64,000 nucleotides of DNA from Paramecium pentaurelia (taxonomy: Eukaryota; Ciliophora; Oligohymenophorea; Peniculida; Parameciidae): NCBI GenBank assembly GCA_905183005.1, contig CAJJDO010000023.1:391566-455565 (forward strand). The letters run 5' to 3'. Position numbers and translations under genes: made by a program. The notes beneath the pieces were generated by a model. That model was not told where the DNA came from. It made no database searches and worked only from the letters and a program-made list of their open reading frames with translations. Shown here in pieces: positions 49,980 through 61,423 of the stretch (the stretch's first letter is position 1; each line of letters begins with the position of its first letter).

Positions 49980-51476
49980 ATGGGAATTTGCACTTCTCAA
50001 AATGACGCATAGAAATTAGAGAATTCAGAAGAGGATTATTAAAAACTAGATTTTAATAGGGTTTCAACTTATTAAAAATTGGAAAATATTGCAAACAATA
50101 TAGCAACTTGTAAGTAAATGTTAATAATAATTTAGAATAACAAATTGACACAATATTTTCATCTTTAATTTAAAGAATGATTGCTTCTCGATAAACTCAT
50201 ATTTTAAATATGTTAGAAAAGATGGATAATAAAAAAAAATAATAATTTATGACAAAATTAGAACGTATAGATTTTGAATTCATAGACTCTGTATAGTTTA
50301 TAAATTACATTTATATAGCTATTTCATCATTGTTATAAATAAAATTAGTCAGATGTATTTTCATGCAATGTTATACAAAGTATTAATAGTTAAGAGTAGA
50401 ATTATGATTTGATAAAGGTATTGGATAATCAATTAATTAAAAGAAACATAAAGTGGGAATAGTATTATTATGTGGAGGTCGTAGTTCTCGATTATCTGAT
50501 AAACTATTAAGTGATATAGGACTTCCTTCTAAAAAGTGTGTAGTTTAGATAATGATGGAAAGATTGAAAAAAGTTATTTAGATAGGTAAATTTAATAATT
50601 TAAATGTTTAAGCATCTGAAAACAAAGAGATTGTTGATTATCCAATAGCAATTGTTCTTTCAGATTAAAATTCTGATAAATTTTAATAGTATCTCAAAAG
50701 CAAAAGAGATTTTGGATTTTAATCCATAACTTTTTTATTGGAGAAATCATAACCTGTGGTTGATATTAAAGGATAGGTAGTTTTTGAATACGAGAATTAA
50801 GTAATAATGACACCTGAGGGGACTGGTACAATATTTATATAACTAAATTCATTCATAAAGTAAAAGGGTTTTAGATAATTTCAGTAAATTTCCAAATATG
50901 GAGTATATACATTTCTTTGGTTTGGATAATCTAGTTGGATTGCCATTAGATCCAATAATGTTGAATATAATTTGTAAATAGAAGGCTGATGCATTATGTA
51001 AAGTTATTGAAACTAATTAAATTTTGGATGATAGACTATTTTATTCAAATAAATAATTTAAGACAATAAAAGAATAGGATTAGATTATAAAAGAAAATTA
51101 AATTTAAATGTGTCTTAATGATTTATATTTATCTGTTTCTTTTCTCAATAAATTGAAATAGAATCATGAAAAAGCATTGAAATTGAATTAACGATATCAT
51201 TCAATAAAAAGAGGAGATAATATTTAATTTGAAAAACATATTCAAGATATAATAGAAGTGACTGATACAACAATTTTATATTAAACAAAAGATTATGCAT
51301 TACTTATTGATGATCCAAAAAAAGCTGTAATATAGTTATCTAATGTACATAAGAGATATTTAAATTTAGAAGGAACTTAAGATAAAGATTTGGTTGAAAT
51401 CACTCCTTAAATGAGTTATTGTAAAAGAGAAGATCTAAAAAAGATAGAAAATATTACTTATCCATTGATTATATGA
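49980..51476 (+). CDS. UDP-N-acetylhexosamine pyrophosphorylase-like nucleotidyltransferase
   Basis: Starts MGICTSQNDAQKLENSEED. Gly2 and Cys4 make an N-myristoylation/palmitoylation type N-terminus. A helical leader precedes KKHKVGIVLLCGGRSSRLSD, where UAP enzymes have LxGGQGTRLG. GLPSKKCVVQIMMERLKKVI, MTPEGTGTIFIQLNSF and KYGVYTFFGLDNLVGLPLDP followed by KADALCKVIET match later UAP motifs (P-x-G-x-G, DN-x-L, DP, AD-x-x-KV). Introns of about 23-28 nt were called. UAPs make UDP-GlcNAc for N-glycans, GPI anchors and chitin. The GTRLG part of the nucleotide loop is changed to SSRLS, so activity or substrate may be altered. About 450 residues. Confidence 0.75.
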
Positions 51477-51531
51477 AGAGAATATGTTTAATTGTTTGAT
51501 ATTGATTTAGTATTTAAATATTTATATTAAA

Positions 51532-54500
51532 ATGAATGAGACTATTTTTATTGTTAATTTTGATGAATAATAATAATTAAATAAATTTATATAAATGAAA
51601 ATTAATTAATATGCTTGTATTTCTTTAACATAGGATTACCAAAAGAAAGGAGACATTCCAGATTGTAAAGATTAATGGATTATTTTGAATAAGTAATATA
51701 ATAATTTATATTTTAGAGCACAATGCATTAAACACAAATTATAAGAATATGAACCAATTGTGGGTCCAGGTAAATTGGACTCTTAGAATACTGATAATTA
51801 ATTTACTACTTAAACTCCAAATTCAAGTTCCATTTTTACTATAATTAATGATAAATTATTGATTGCCTTTAAACAAAAGATTTTATAGTATGATCGAATA
51901 TCAGATTTATTTTCAACTGATAAATATTCAACTTGTTTACCATAATAAATACATACAGTGACATAAGGAAATGTGATATCTATGCATCCAAATTAAAATA
52001 ATTGTCAATTAATTGTTAGAACAGAAAATGCAATCATATTATATAAGTTTAGTAATTCAAATGTATTTAAACTATTTAAATATTTTAGTTATCACTTCAA
52101 AAAACTTACAATTATTCTAATGTTAAATAATTAAATATTTAAAATAATGTACTTTTCCTTTGTTTACCTGATAAATTAATAGCAATTAACTTAATTAATT
52201 AAACAGAATAAATTTTAAAAGTTGATAATAAAATTGTTGCTGGTTATCTAAAAGATTCAGAATATTATTATATTTGTGATAATTCTAATGTTGTTAAAAG
52301 TCTTTAAAAAAATTATGAATTAACTATACCAATACCTATTGTAATAAATGCACTATTTTTGATAAATAAATTTATTTGTATTTGTGGTTATGAAACTAAA
52401 TATGAACCTTATGATGATGAAGATGAAGAACCAGCTACATATAGTTCCCATATATTTTGGTATGATATGACTTGCAATCAACCTATTAAAGATAATAGTC
52501 ATATAGAAATAGATTTGATTTAAGATACAAATAATAAAGGTGATTTTGGAATCACATAATTAAGTGATTTATATATAGTATATGGTAGTAATTTAAGAAT
52601 AGCTACCTTTTGGACATTAGATAGACTTTGTTAATAAGCTAAAAGATATGAGAATTCAGATGAAAAATTAGAATTGTTACAACATTCAGAAATTAGAGGA
52701 TTAGTCACATATAAATCTAATAATTTTATTGGATTTGGAATGAATCAAAAGAACTTTAGTTGTATTGAACGAAATCCTAATATATGCATCTTAGATAAAA
52801 AAGGAGGATTATTAATGTATGAATTTTTTAATTTTAAAAAAATCGTTGAATACTAAAATAATCAACCATAACCTTAAAATAGTATATTTTAAAATAATTA
52901 AAACTTATTTAAAAATACTTAATTGATATCTAATAGATCTTAAAGATAATAAAAAAGTTTTGATGATATTAAATTTACTTTAATAGAAAGTGAAAAGAAA
53001 GAAATGAATATTATTGCAAATCCACCTTTTAATTTATAATTGATGACATAAAACAAAAATGCTTAAATGGTATTTGGATAAGGAAAAATTAATTATGAAT
53101 TTCGTTTATATTAAAATGAAAATCCTTCAGCTAATTTGGTTATTGATTATCAACATTTTCAAATTATAGGACATGAAAGAGAAATTATAATACTTACACC
53201 AATTATTATATAATAAATATTATCATAATAATAATAATCAAAATTATAAATTCAAAAAATAACTTCAAATCCAGGAGAAATTATTAATAGTTTATGTTTA
53301 TTTTAAAATAAAATATTGATATAAACTAATACTTGTTTATATTTGGTTAACTATTAAGATGAATAATGGAATATACAATTACTTTTAAATCATAATCATA
53401 TAAAGAGAGTATAAGTTTTAGATTAATATTTATTATTAACCATTTGTTAAGTTGGTATGTAATAAATATTGTATGAATATAAAAAGGATAGTTTATAATA
53501 AAAAGTTACTCATATTAGTGATGCTGCTTGTCTATTATAATTAGATGGATAAACATAATTATTATTAATAATTGATGACTAATTATATGTATTGAAAGAT
53601 TTTGAAACAAAATAATTAGTTTAAATTGATATTCAAATAAAATAATCTAAGTAGTATTTTATTACTTAATTACATGAAAATCATATTTATTTATCCTTTG
53701 CCACAATTGATGAGTATGAATTCAATCATTATATACTAAATTATGATGTAGAAAGAAATCAAGCTAAATAAGAATAACATTTAAATGATATACTTTCTAA
53801 TCTAAATATTAATGATCATACAACATAAATTACAAATTTTGATTGGAACATAACCTCAATCAATACACCAAAGGCAAAAATCATTATAATATTTCCTAAT
53901 GGAATATAGGAAGGATATATTTTCTAAGTTTGTGGAAATGATTTAAGGACAATTGATAATGAAAAAGGTGAACCAATCTAATTATCATCATATACTCATT
54001 ATGTTAAAGGAATTTCTAATCTTAAATATGTATTACCTAGTGAAGAAAAATTAGGAGAAAAACCAGGATTATGTACAGCAAAATAAGATTAAAAAGAATT
54101 TTAATATCAAATGTAACCTTCATTATTAATATATGAATATGATGAAAGAAGTTCATTAACTATTCATAGATAATTGTTAATAAAATTAGATTAATTGAAT
54201 GATTCAACTCCTTTGTTATAGGTAGTTTAAGATGAACCACCCAAATAATAATAAAAACCATCAAATCCAGATTAACAAAAAACTTTTGAAAAATTATAAA
54301 ATGAAGCTTAAAAATAGATAAACAAATAATAACCTTAACCTCCAAAAAGAATAACATAAATTACATATTAATTATAAGAATTTTGTAAATAATCCATCAA
54401 ACAATTAAATGGAGAAGAAGAAGATGATTTATTAATGAAACCATACTTTGCAATATTTACATCTCAAAAGTCATTAGATTAATTAAGTGCTCATTACACA

Positions 54501-56608
54501 TAGATATAAAATGCTAGATAAATTATTAAATCAAAAACAAAGGAAAGTTCTTCTGTCTAAGACTTTTGTTTACTTAGAAAATCATTTGATATTCCAAAAT
54601 TTAAATTTAGTTATGATGATATTTAATAAACTTTATCTTAATTATCAAAAGTAGAAGAATAATTTTCATGGATATGTAACTTTGTAATTAATACTTTATA
54701 AATGAATCCTATTAAAAGAAATAAAATAACTTTTGGAGAATTTGAATTCCCAAGTATTCATCATATTACACCAAAAAAATAATCAAGTATTTCAAAAACC
54801 AAATTTGGTAGAAAAATAGTATTCACTGAATTTTCTGATTAAGAACCAAAAGCTGATTTTTAAATGGCATATATTGAAAAATTATGCTAAGCTCGTAAAT
54901 CCAATGTCAAATATTTAAAATTAAGCACAGAAACTAATAAAGAGATATATGATCCTTAAATTCCTTTAAATGTAATGTCAACAACTTCTTTTGGAATATC
55001 TGCATCAAGATTATCTAAATAACACCCATTATCAAATTTGGATGAAAAATAAAATGATAATAAAACTCTTCAATCAAATTTTTAGGCTCAAGTAGAAACT
55101 CGTAGAAAAATGGATCCTATTTAAACATAAATTATAGAAAAGAAAAGTGAAATCAATTCATCATAATAATCATCTGATTTAAATAGTAAAGTTTTAACAA
55201 GAACAAAGGGTGGCTTATTAGGTTTAGAATCAGATTTAGAATCATTAAATCCATTTAAATCAGATAAATAAAGTATTGGTGAAATAAATATGATAGAATC
55301 TCAAAATATTGATACATCTAAATAAAAAGATAATCCATAAGAAACTACTAAACCACTATTTGGATTTGGACAATTAAATCTAAACAATAATGGACTGCTT
55401 GGGGATTTAAAATTAGATGTTAAACCCAATTCATTATTTTAAAATACTAATTTATAAAAACAAACTCTTAATGAAAATGATAAAACTAACTAAGATAAAT
55501 CTGTAATAAAAACTGAAAATGGAATTATTTAATAGTAAAATAAAAAACCTTAAGAATCTATTTTTGCATAACCAATTACTTTATAACCCTAAAATTAAAT
55601 AGTAATGGTTAACTCAAATTAGAGTGAAAAATAATAAAAAGCAAATGAGTCCTCCTTTATTAATACTAATTTTGGAGAAGGAAAATCCATTTTCTCCTCA
55701 CTGACCCCAAATGTTGAATCTTCTAGTACATTTTTAGGAATAAAAACTAATATTTAAGATAATACACAAGATGAATAAAATAAAAAGAAAGAAGCTGGAA
55801 ATTCTTTATTATAAAATTAATAAAAAGAATCTCAAGCACATTAATAAAAATAATAAAAATCTGAAAATTAAGAAGAAAGTCAAATTCCAAAAATAAACAT
55901 ACAACCACCTGCATAAACTTCAGCACAAGGACCAGCACAAGTAACAGCATAAACATCATCACAAACATCAGCATAAACTCTATCATAAACATCATCACAA
56001 GCATAAACATCAGCATAAGTATAAGCATAAACATCAGCACAAGGACCAGCATAAGTAACAGCATAAACATCAGCATCTACATAATCTATATTTACTTTTG
56101 CTTAAAAAAGTGATACTTAAGCAGCACCAATTCAATAATAACCTTCAAATTAAGCATAAGCTCCTCTGCTATAGCTAGGTTCTTCAATGTTTACTTAAGG
56201 ATAGTAAGATGTAAATTTTAACACTTACTTGTAAAGTCAACCTACTTCCATATTGTAAAATTCTGGCAATTAAACATTCTAAGGAATGTAAAATACTTTA
56301 GGATTATAGTAATAAAGTTCATCTGGAATATTTAATATAAATACATCTAGTTTTGGAAGTACAAGTAGTATTTTTGATTAGAAAAGTACAGCTCCACCAC
56401 CATAATAAAGTATCAATAAATATTATTTAGAAATATCTTTTACTAATCTAGCAAATTAAAATATGTCAATTAGTACAGGAGGAATCTTTGGTCAACCAGC
56501 CTCAGTAAATTAAGGAGGATTCATTCAGACTACGGCCATGAATTTAGGATTCGATCGTATAATTATTAATATATTATATTAGCTAATTAAGAGAAGCCAA
56601 GAAAATGA
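51532..56608 (+). CDS. Large FG-repeat nucleoporin (possibly Nup214-like)
   Basis: Starts MNETIFIVNFDEQQQLNKFI. The first 450 residues are beta-rich with phenylalanine/tyrosine and could form a propeller (IVGPGKLDSQ..., SIFTIINDKLLIAFKQKILQ, FICICGYETKYEPYDDEDE). A second half is Q/S/K/T-rich with FG-type motifs spaced along it: KPLFGFGQLNLNNNGLLGDL, TNFGEGKSIFSSL, SSTFLGIK, SIFTFAQK, SGGIFGQPASVNQGGF, ending MNLGFDPNQEKPRK after a 26-nt intron. About 1,650 residues. FG nucleoporins build the nuclear-pore permeability barrier. The propeller-then-FG order suggests Nup214/Nup159, but only the FG class is secure. Confidence 0.75.
55917..56085 (+). repeat. Degenerate TSAQ/AQ tandem repeats in the nucleoporin
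   Basis: Codons built on acatcagcataa/acaagcataa encode repeats such as TSAQGPAQVTAQTSSQTSAQ. A 27-base unit with SAQGPAQVTAQTS appears twice. The low complexity also creates a long opposite-strand open frame, which is a shadow. Such tracts expand and shrink easily and separate the FG motifs here. Confidence 0.7.
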
Positions 56609-56875
56609 AATCATAAATTTATTAGTATTATTATTATAATTAAGAAAATATTATATTAAAATTAGAAACTTTAATATTTTTCATTCATAATTGTTTTTAA
56701 AGTTAAAATTATTCTGGTTATATAAAATTATCTTTAAATTAATTCAGTTTACAAATGAGACAAGTATCATATTATATTTATATTTATAATTTTTTTAAAA
56801 ATGTAAATATACATGCTTAATGATAGTATTTAATTTTGTAAAATATTATTAATATAATTTATTAATCCATAGACA

Positions 56876-57788
56876 ATGGACTTTACAGGTTAATTTAAAC
56901 TTGATGAAGATTCAATGAATTTTAATATATTTCAGACACCTGTAAAAGGCACTATTAGAGGTATAAAATCTTAAAACTTACATTATGATTTGATTCAATT
57001 AATCCATATATAAACGCGCATTTATTTTGGCGCTTATTCTATAATTTGGTGGCAAAATTATTTATTTTAGATGTTGAAGGTCCTTGTGATTCTCAAGCAA
57101 ATACTAATAAAAAATTGTTTGTATAGAGTTAGCCAGTTGAAATAAGCCAAATTTAATTTAATTCTCCAAAATCATTGAAAAAATGGAGTCTGAAATACAT
57201 TAGTAAAAGAGTTGAAAAGGAACTAAAAAATTAAACAATTGGATATTAAGAAATATGTTAAAAGCTAACAGAAGAGATGAGTTAAGAAATAGAAGGCAAT
57301 GGATTAAAAGATATTAAAAATTTAAGAAGAAGAGTTTATGATGCTTTAAATGTTATGATTTCAGTTGGAATAGTAATTAAAGATAAAAAATAGATGAGAA
57401 AGAATACATAAAGCTAAGTCAACTTAACAAAATAGAATTTGATAATTCGAAAAGTATATTTAATTATTTAATTTAACAGTAAAAATTAAAGGAATTATTA
57501 TTATAAAAGAAAGAATAATTAACAAATACTATAAAAAAGTAGGAAGCTCTTCAAAATTTGATTAGGCTTAATAAAGAAAGAGAAACAAATGAATAAGAGA
57601 AAATTAAGTTTCCATTTCTTTTAATAAAGACCTAATTATAAAATTCAGAAAAAGTATATGAATAATTAATCTTAGGAAGAATTAATTTTAGAATCCCATA
57701 AATCTAATAATAACTTGAAAGTCTTTAGTAAAAATAAATTATAGATTTTTGGAATACTTAGTATTGCTTAATAAATGTTTCAAAATGA
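56876..57788 (+). CDS. DP-type (E2F dimerisation partner) transcription factor
   Basis: Exon 1 encodes MDFTGQFKLDEDSMNFNIFQ and TPVKGTIR. After a 110-nt intron the frame resumes with DVEGPCDSQANTNKK and the DNA-binding winged helix: SPKSLKKWSLKYISKRVEKE, QTIGYQEICQKLTEEM, DIKNLRRRVYDALNVMISVG, IVIKDKKQM. RRRVYDALNV is the DP signature (E2F has RRIYD-x-x-NVL). A coiled-coil dimerisation region follows (KLKELLLQKKEQLTNTIKKQ) after a 26-nt intron, then a DP-like C-terminal part with FPFLLIKTQ. DP pairs with E2F to bind TTTSSCGC sites in cell-cycle genes. Without exon 1 there is no in-frame ATG before the winged helix. Confidence 0.88.
56961..57070 (+). promoter_or_regulatory. Unusually long 110-nt intron with E2F-type site
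   Basis: The interval opens with GTATAA, closes with TTTTAG and contains no other AG, so no shorter splice fits. It preserves the frame (AGA G | AT GTT GAA). It holds TTTGGCGC at 57026-57033, an exact match to the E2F/DP consensus, next to GCGC at 57016-57019, and TTTGGTGGCAAA at 57045-57056, whose reverse strand TTTGCCACC is a near match. These are among the most GC-rich bases in the region. Binding is inferred. Confidence 0.6.
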
Positions 57789-57911
57789 ATAAACTAAAAA
57801 TTGAATATTTTTATATAATCATATAATCATATTGATTATTTTAATAATAAATATGATTAATATTTCTTAACAAACTAATAATAATAACAGTATTTTATTT
57901 CTGATATTTTG

Positions 57912-58882
57912 ATGAATTATTCTAACTACTCTGAATAACATAGAAGAAGTGTGTCTCCCATTTTAAAGACTACAAGTGAAGATAGGAAAATGCTTCATCA
58001 TAATAAAGAAAATTACATTTAATATCTTGAATAGTAATTAGAAAAAGTAAAAGTAGTTTTTATTGATAGGCAGCTACTATGGTTCATAAAAAATATGAAT
58101 AAAGAATGAGAGGAATAGAATAATTAATTGAAAATCATGATGAAAAGTTAAAGAACTTCATTAAGTTAATTAAATTATTGTAAAATTTTGCAGAAAACTA
58201 AGAATAAGAAAATGGTAAGATTACTAGACATATAAATACAAAAATGGAAGAATTATATCATAATGAATTAAGAAACATTAATCAATAATTACATGAAACT
58301 CAATATCGATTAGAGTTATTGGAAGCTACTTAATTAAAAGATTAATAACAAGTTTTTGAATAGTTTGAGAAATCTATCAATCGTAAAATAGATGTAATGA
58401 TGAGTGAAATTAGATAGAGTGCATTAAAAGTAGATTATTAAAAATTAGAATAACGAATAATAAATCTTGAAACTCCATCTGAAAATTAAATTAAGATTCA
58501 AGATACTTAAAGATAGAATCATGATAAGATAGTAGAATAATAGTTAAATGATTTGAAATTACTTATGGATAATTTATTAAAAGATCAAGATGTTGTAAAG
58601 AATAATGTTTAAAATTTACATTTAGACTTAAACTAGCAAAAACTTTAATCATAATCATAACCTTAAAGATAATCAAGAAAATCAGTTGCTTAACAATCAG
58701 AAGGAGAATCTATAATGAAACCTAAATTATCAGCCAAAGACAATAATACTAAAACAGATAAAAAAAATTAAAGAAAAAATTCCCTCAGTCGTTCATAATC
58801 TAATAAGAAGCCTATAGATAAAAAAAATTTAAAGTTGAATCAAACTAAAACTAGTAAGAATGGATTACATAAAAAGAATTGA
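57912..58882 (+). CDS. Coiled-coil protein with basic tail
   Basis: Starts MNYSNYSEQHRRSVSPILKT. One 23-nt intron follows QQLEK. About 210 residues of near-continuous heptads follow (MRGIEQLIENHDEKLKNFIK, MEELYHNELRNINQQLHETQ, YRLELLEATQLKDQQ...). A lysine/serine-rich disordered tail ends KTSKNGLHKKN. No enzyme motif. It resembles ciliate cytoskeletal or basal-body coiled-coil proteins in composition, but no family can be named. Stop TGA 58880-58882. Confidence 0.7.
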
Positions 58883-59344
58883 TAAAACATTATTTTTTAA
58901 CTGAATTATAATGGACATTTTACTTTTATAAGTTTCTTTTGTTTTTTTAAAAGAATGTTTTAAATTTTAATTTTACAGATAATATTTTAGGTTTAATCTT
59001 CATCTGCAATTATATTATTATTTTAATGATTTAAGATATTGTCTTTATTTTATATTTAGGTTAATGTTTATGGAAAATTCCATCTAAATATATAAAGTGA
59101 AAGATTATTAAATTTTATTCACATTCTTAATTATCATATAGAGGGGAGTCAGATATATAATTTACTTTTTTAGAATAGATTGCGTTCTCAATTTTAAATA
59201 CAATTAATTATATATTTATTAATTAATAGAGACTTTTATATTATCATATCTTTTCTGCTCATATATTAAATTTTCAGAATATAAGTGCCTATATATCAAC
59301 ATTTTTTTTTCAATTATTTTTTTAAATTGATATAATCAAATTGT
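58883..59344. other. Intergenic, nothing recognised
   Basis: About 460 bp with T-rich blocks between two plus-strand genes; presumably a 3' end and a promoter. Confidence 0.5.
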
Positions 59345-60165
59345 ATGACATCAATTGAGTAGCTTTCTAAGGTAGAAGGTCCATAATAAATACTATAAGC
59401 TGATTCTTCAACTTCATCACATGGATCAGATTCTTCAGACTCTTCATATGATTTTGCATAGGATTTAAACTAAAAGCCTTCGTTTAAGAGAACTCCAGAA
59501 GAAGAGAAAGAGCTTCTTTATAGATATAGAGGTATATTTAAAAAAATATAGTTTTAGGAAAACATGGTCTAAAGTATTCCAAAATATCTAATGATTAACG
59601 ATAAAGGTTAATAAAACAAGTGACTACAACAGGTTGTACTATAAAAAGTGCAGCTAAAGAATTAAATATCAATTTTTCAACTGCTAAGGCAATTATGCAG
59701 ATTTATCGAAAAGAGGGGCGAATATCAAAGAAAATAAAGAGAGAGAATAAGAAAACCTTAACAAAGAAGTAAGAAATTCTCAACCAAAGTAATTACAAAT
59801 TTTTAAATTTTTAGCCACTTCTGATAAACCAAATTATGGTGAATAAAGACAGACAAAAGTTGATGTAGTATAAGATAATTTAGAAACAAATCTTTATCAA
59901 TAAGCAGAAGAGACTAATAGAAGTTAGGCTCTATTAATTTAATAATTAAACACATAGGTAAATAAACTTAAATTAATAAATATTAGAATTTATTATTATC
60001 AGACCGAGTACAGTAATTGCAATAGGAAAATTAATAATTAACTTAAAATTACACCTATTTATCTTATCAATATAACTAATTATAATAGATGGTAAAAATT
60101 TTAAATATCATTCTTAGATGTCATAAATGATGCCTTCATATTATCGACCTTATCCTTTATTATGA
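59345..60165 (+). CDS. Helix-turn-helix DNA-binding-type protein
   Basis: Starts MTSIEQLSKVEGPQQILQAD. A Ser/Asp-rich acidic leader is followed by RTPEEEKELLYRYR, a 26-nt intron, then SNDQRQRLIKQVTTTGCTIK, SAAKELNINFSTAKAIMQIY and RKEGRISKKIKRENK: a homeodomain-like HTH with a basic extension. Two further small introns (26 and 29 nt) give a Q-rich C-terminus with a leucine-containing helix (DRVQQLQQENQQLTQNYTYL) and the end MMPSYYRPYPLL. The HTH closely resembles that of the 31.3-kb gene. Probable transcription factor or domesticated transposase-like DNA-binding module; no catalytic domain is seen. About 230 residues. Confidence 0.65.
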
Positions 60166-60588
60166 TTTCATATTATTGTATTAAAAATTTGTTTTAATTC
60201 AAATTAATTTTAACATAAGGACAAAATAACTTCTAATATTTTTAATTTTTATAAAGAATTCATAATCAATTTACAAAATATATCTATTTTACAATCTTTT
60301 TATATTGAGAATCCAATATAATAGAAAATTTATAATTTATTTTAAGTATAAATTAATACGAATAGATATTTTATAATAAAACTTTAAGTAAAAGTTGAAA
60401 TTATTATCATTAAACTAATTTGTTTCAAAAATTGTTGCTATATAAATAATATTAAAAAGTATTAAAATTTCTATTATTATTATATCTTAATTCTTTCATA
60501 GAAATTGAAGAGAATGAAAGATTTATATTTAATTTATACAGAAAAATAGAAATAAGTTTAACATTAAGTTAATTAAATTTATAATTTT
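60166..60588. other. Intergenic, nothing recognised
   Basis: About 420 bp between two convergent genes; AT-rich, no feature. Confidence 0.5.
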
Positions 60589-61314
60589 TCAATGAATTAA
60601 GCAATCTAAACAATGATCGAATGCATATCTATTTTATTAATGCAATTTGTATTTAAGAAATTTAAGTGGATTATTGAGTACTTTATGTTATTCTGGCATA
60701 TAAGAATCATAAAATTTCAATCTATGATATTCTAACTATTCATAAAGGTTTCCTATTGGGTTTACATTAAGAGGAGCTTTATTTCCAGTTGAATTTAAAT
60801 GAGGTAGATTATAACTAAGACCTCCAGATGATAAAGATGTGTTTGGAGCCTTGAATTAATATGAAGTGGAATTTTATTAATGTTAATTTTTCAGTTAATT
60901 TTAAGAGTGAATGTTTGTTCCAAGTGCTTCTGATACACATAATCCTTTATTTTATGAATTATCTTCTTGATTCTTAAATGAATGTATAGATATTTCATAA
61001 GGATCAGATCTATTAGATCCTAATTCTAATTGCAAATCTTAAATTTTTTGTTTGAATTAGAATATGTGTTAGGTTAAATCAACATTAGTAGTAGAATCAC
61101 TATTCTTTTTAGAAAAGTGCATAATTGATTTGCTAGGTTCATCATTTTAAGTCATATCAGCAGCTTATATATTGCTAATATCAATTCCTAATCTATGTAA
61201 TTGGGATTAATCTAAGTCCATAGCAGAGTCTTCTGATATAGATTGTTAGTCTAGATCAGCAAGAGTTAATGCTCTGGCATTTTGAGATGGTTTTCTTGAG
61301 TTATTGGGATCCAT
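60589..61314 (-). CDS. Hypothetical disordered protein
   Basis: Intron-free frame of 241 residues, MDPNNSRKPSQNARALTLAD to TGA 60589-60591. It is polar and rich in S, N and Q, with a short helix (HIFQFKQKIQDLQLELG). A more hydrophobic C-terminus contains GNLYEQLEYHRLKFYDSYMP and ends with FDHCLDCLIH. Possible phosphorylation-type Ser/Asp clusters occur near the start (SISEDSAMDLD). No family recognised. The gene is divergent from the B-box gene, 109 bp away. Confidence 0.6.
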
Positions 61315-61423
61315 TTGTTAAAAATTAGCTGTTGAAATTAATTAATTAGATTATAATATATTGGGTTATAAAGTATTGACAGTTAATTGTATAAGAAATT
61401 TACAATATATTATAATTAACAAA

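Noticed and set aside
55747..56076. Minus-strand Met/Leu-rich 109-residue open frame
   Set aside because: It is the antisense shadow of the TSAQ repeats in the nucleoporin.
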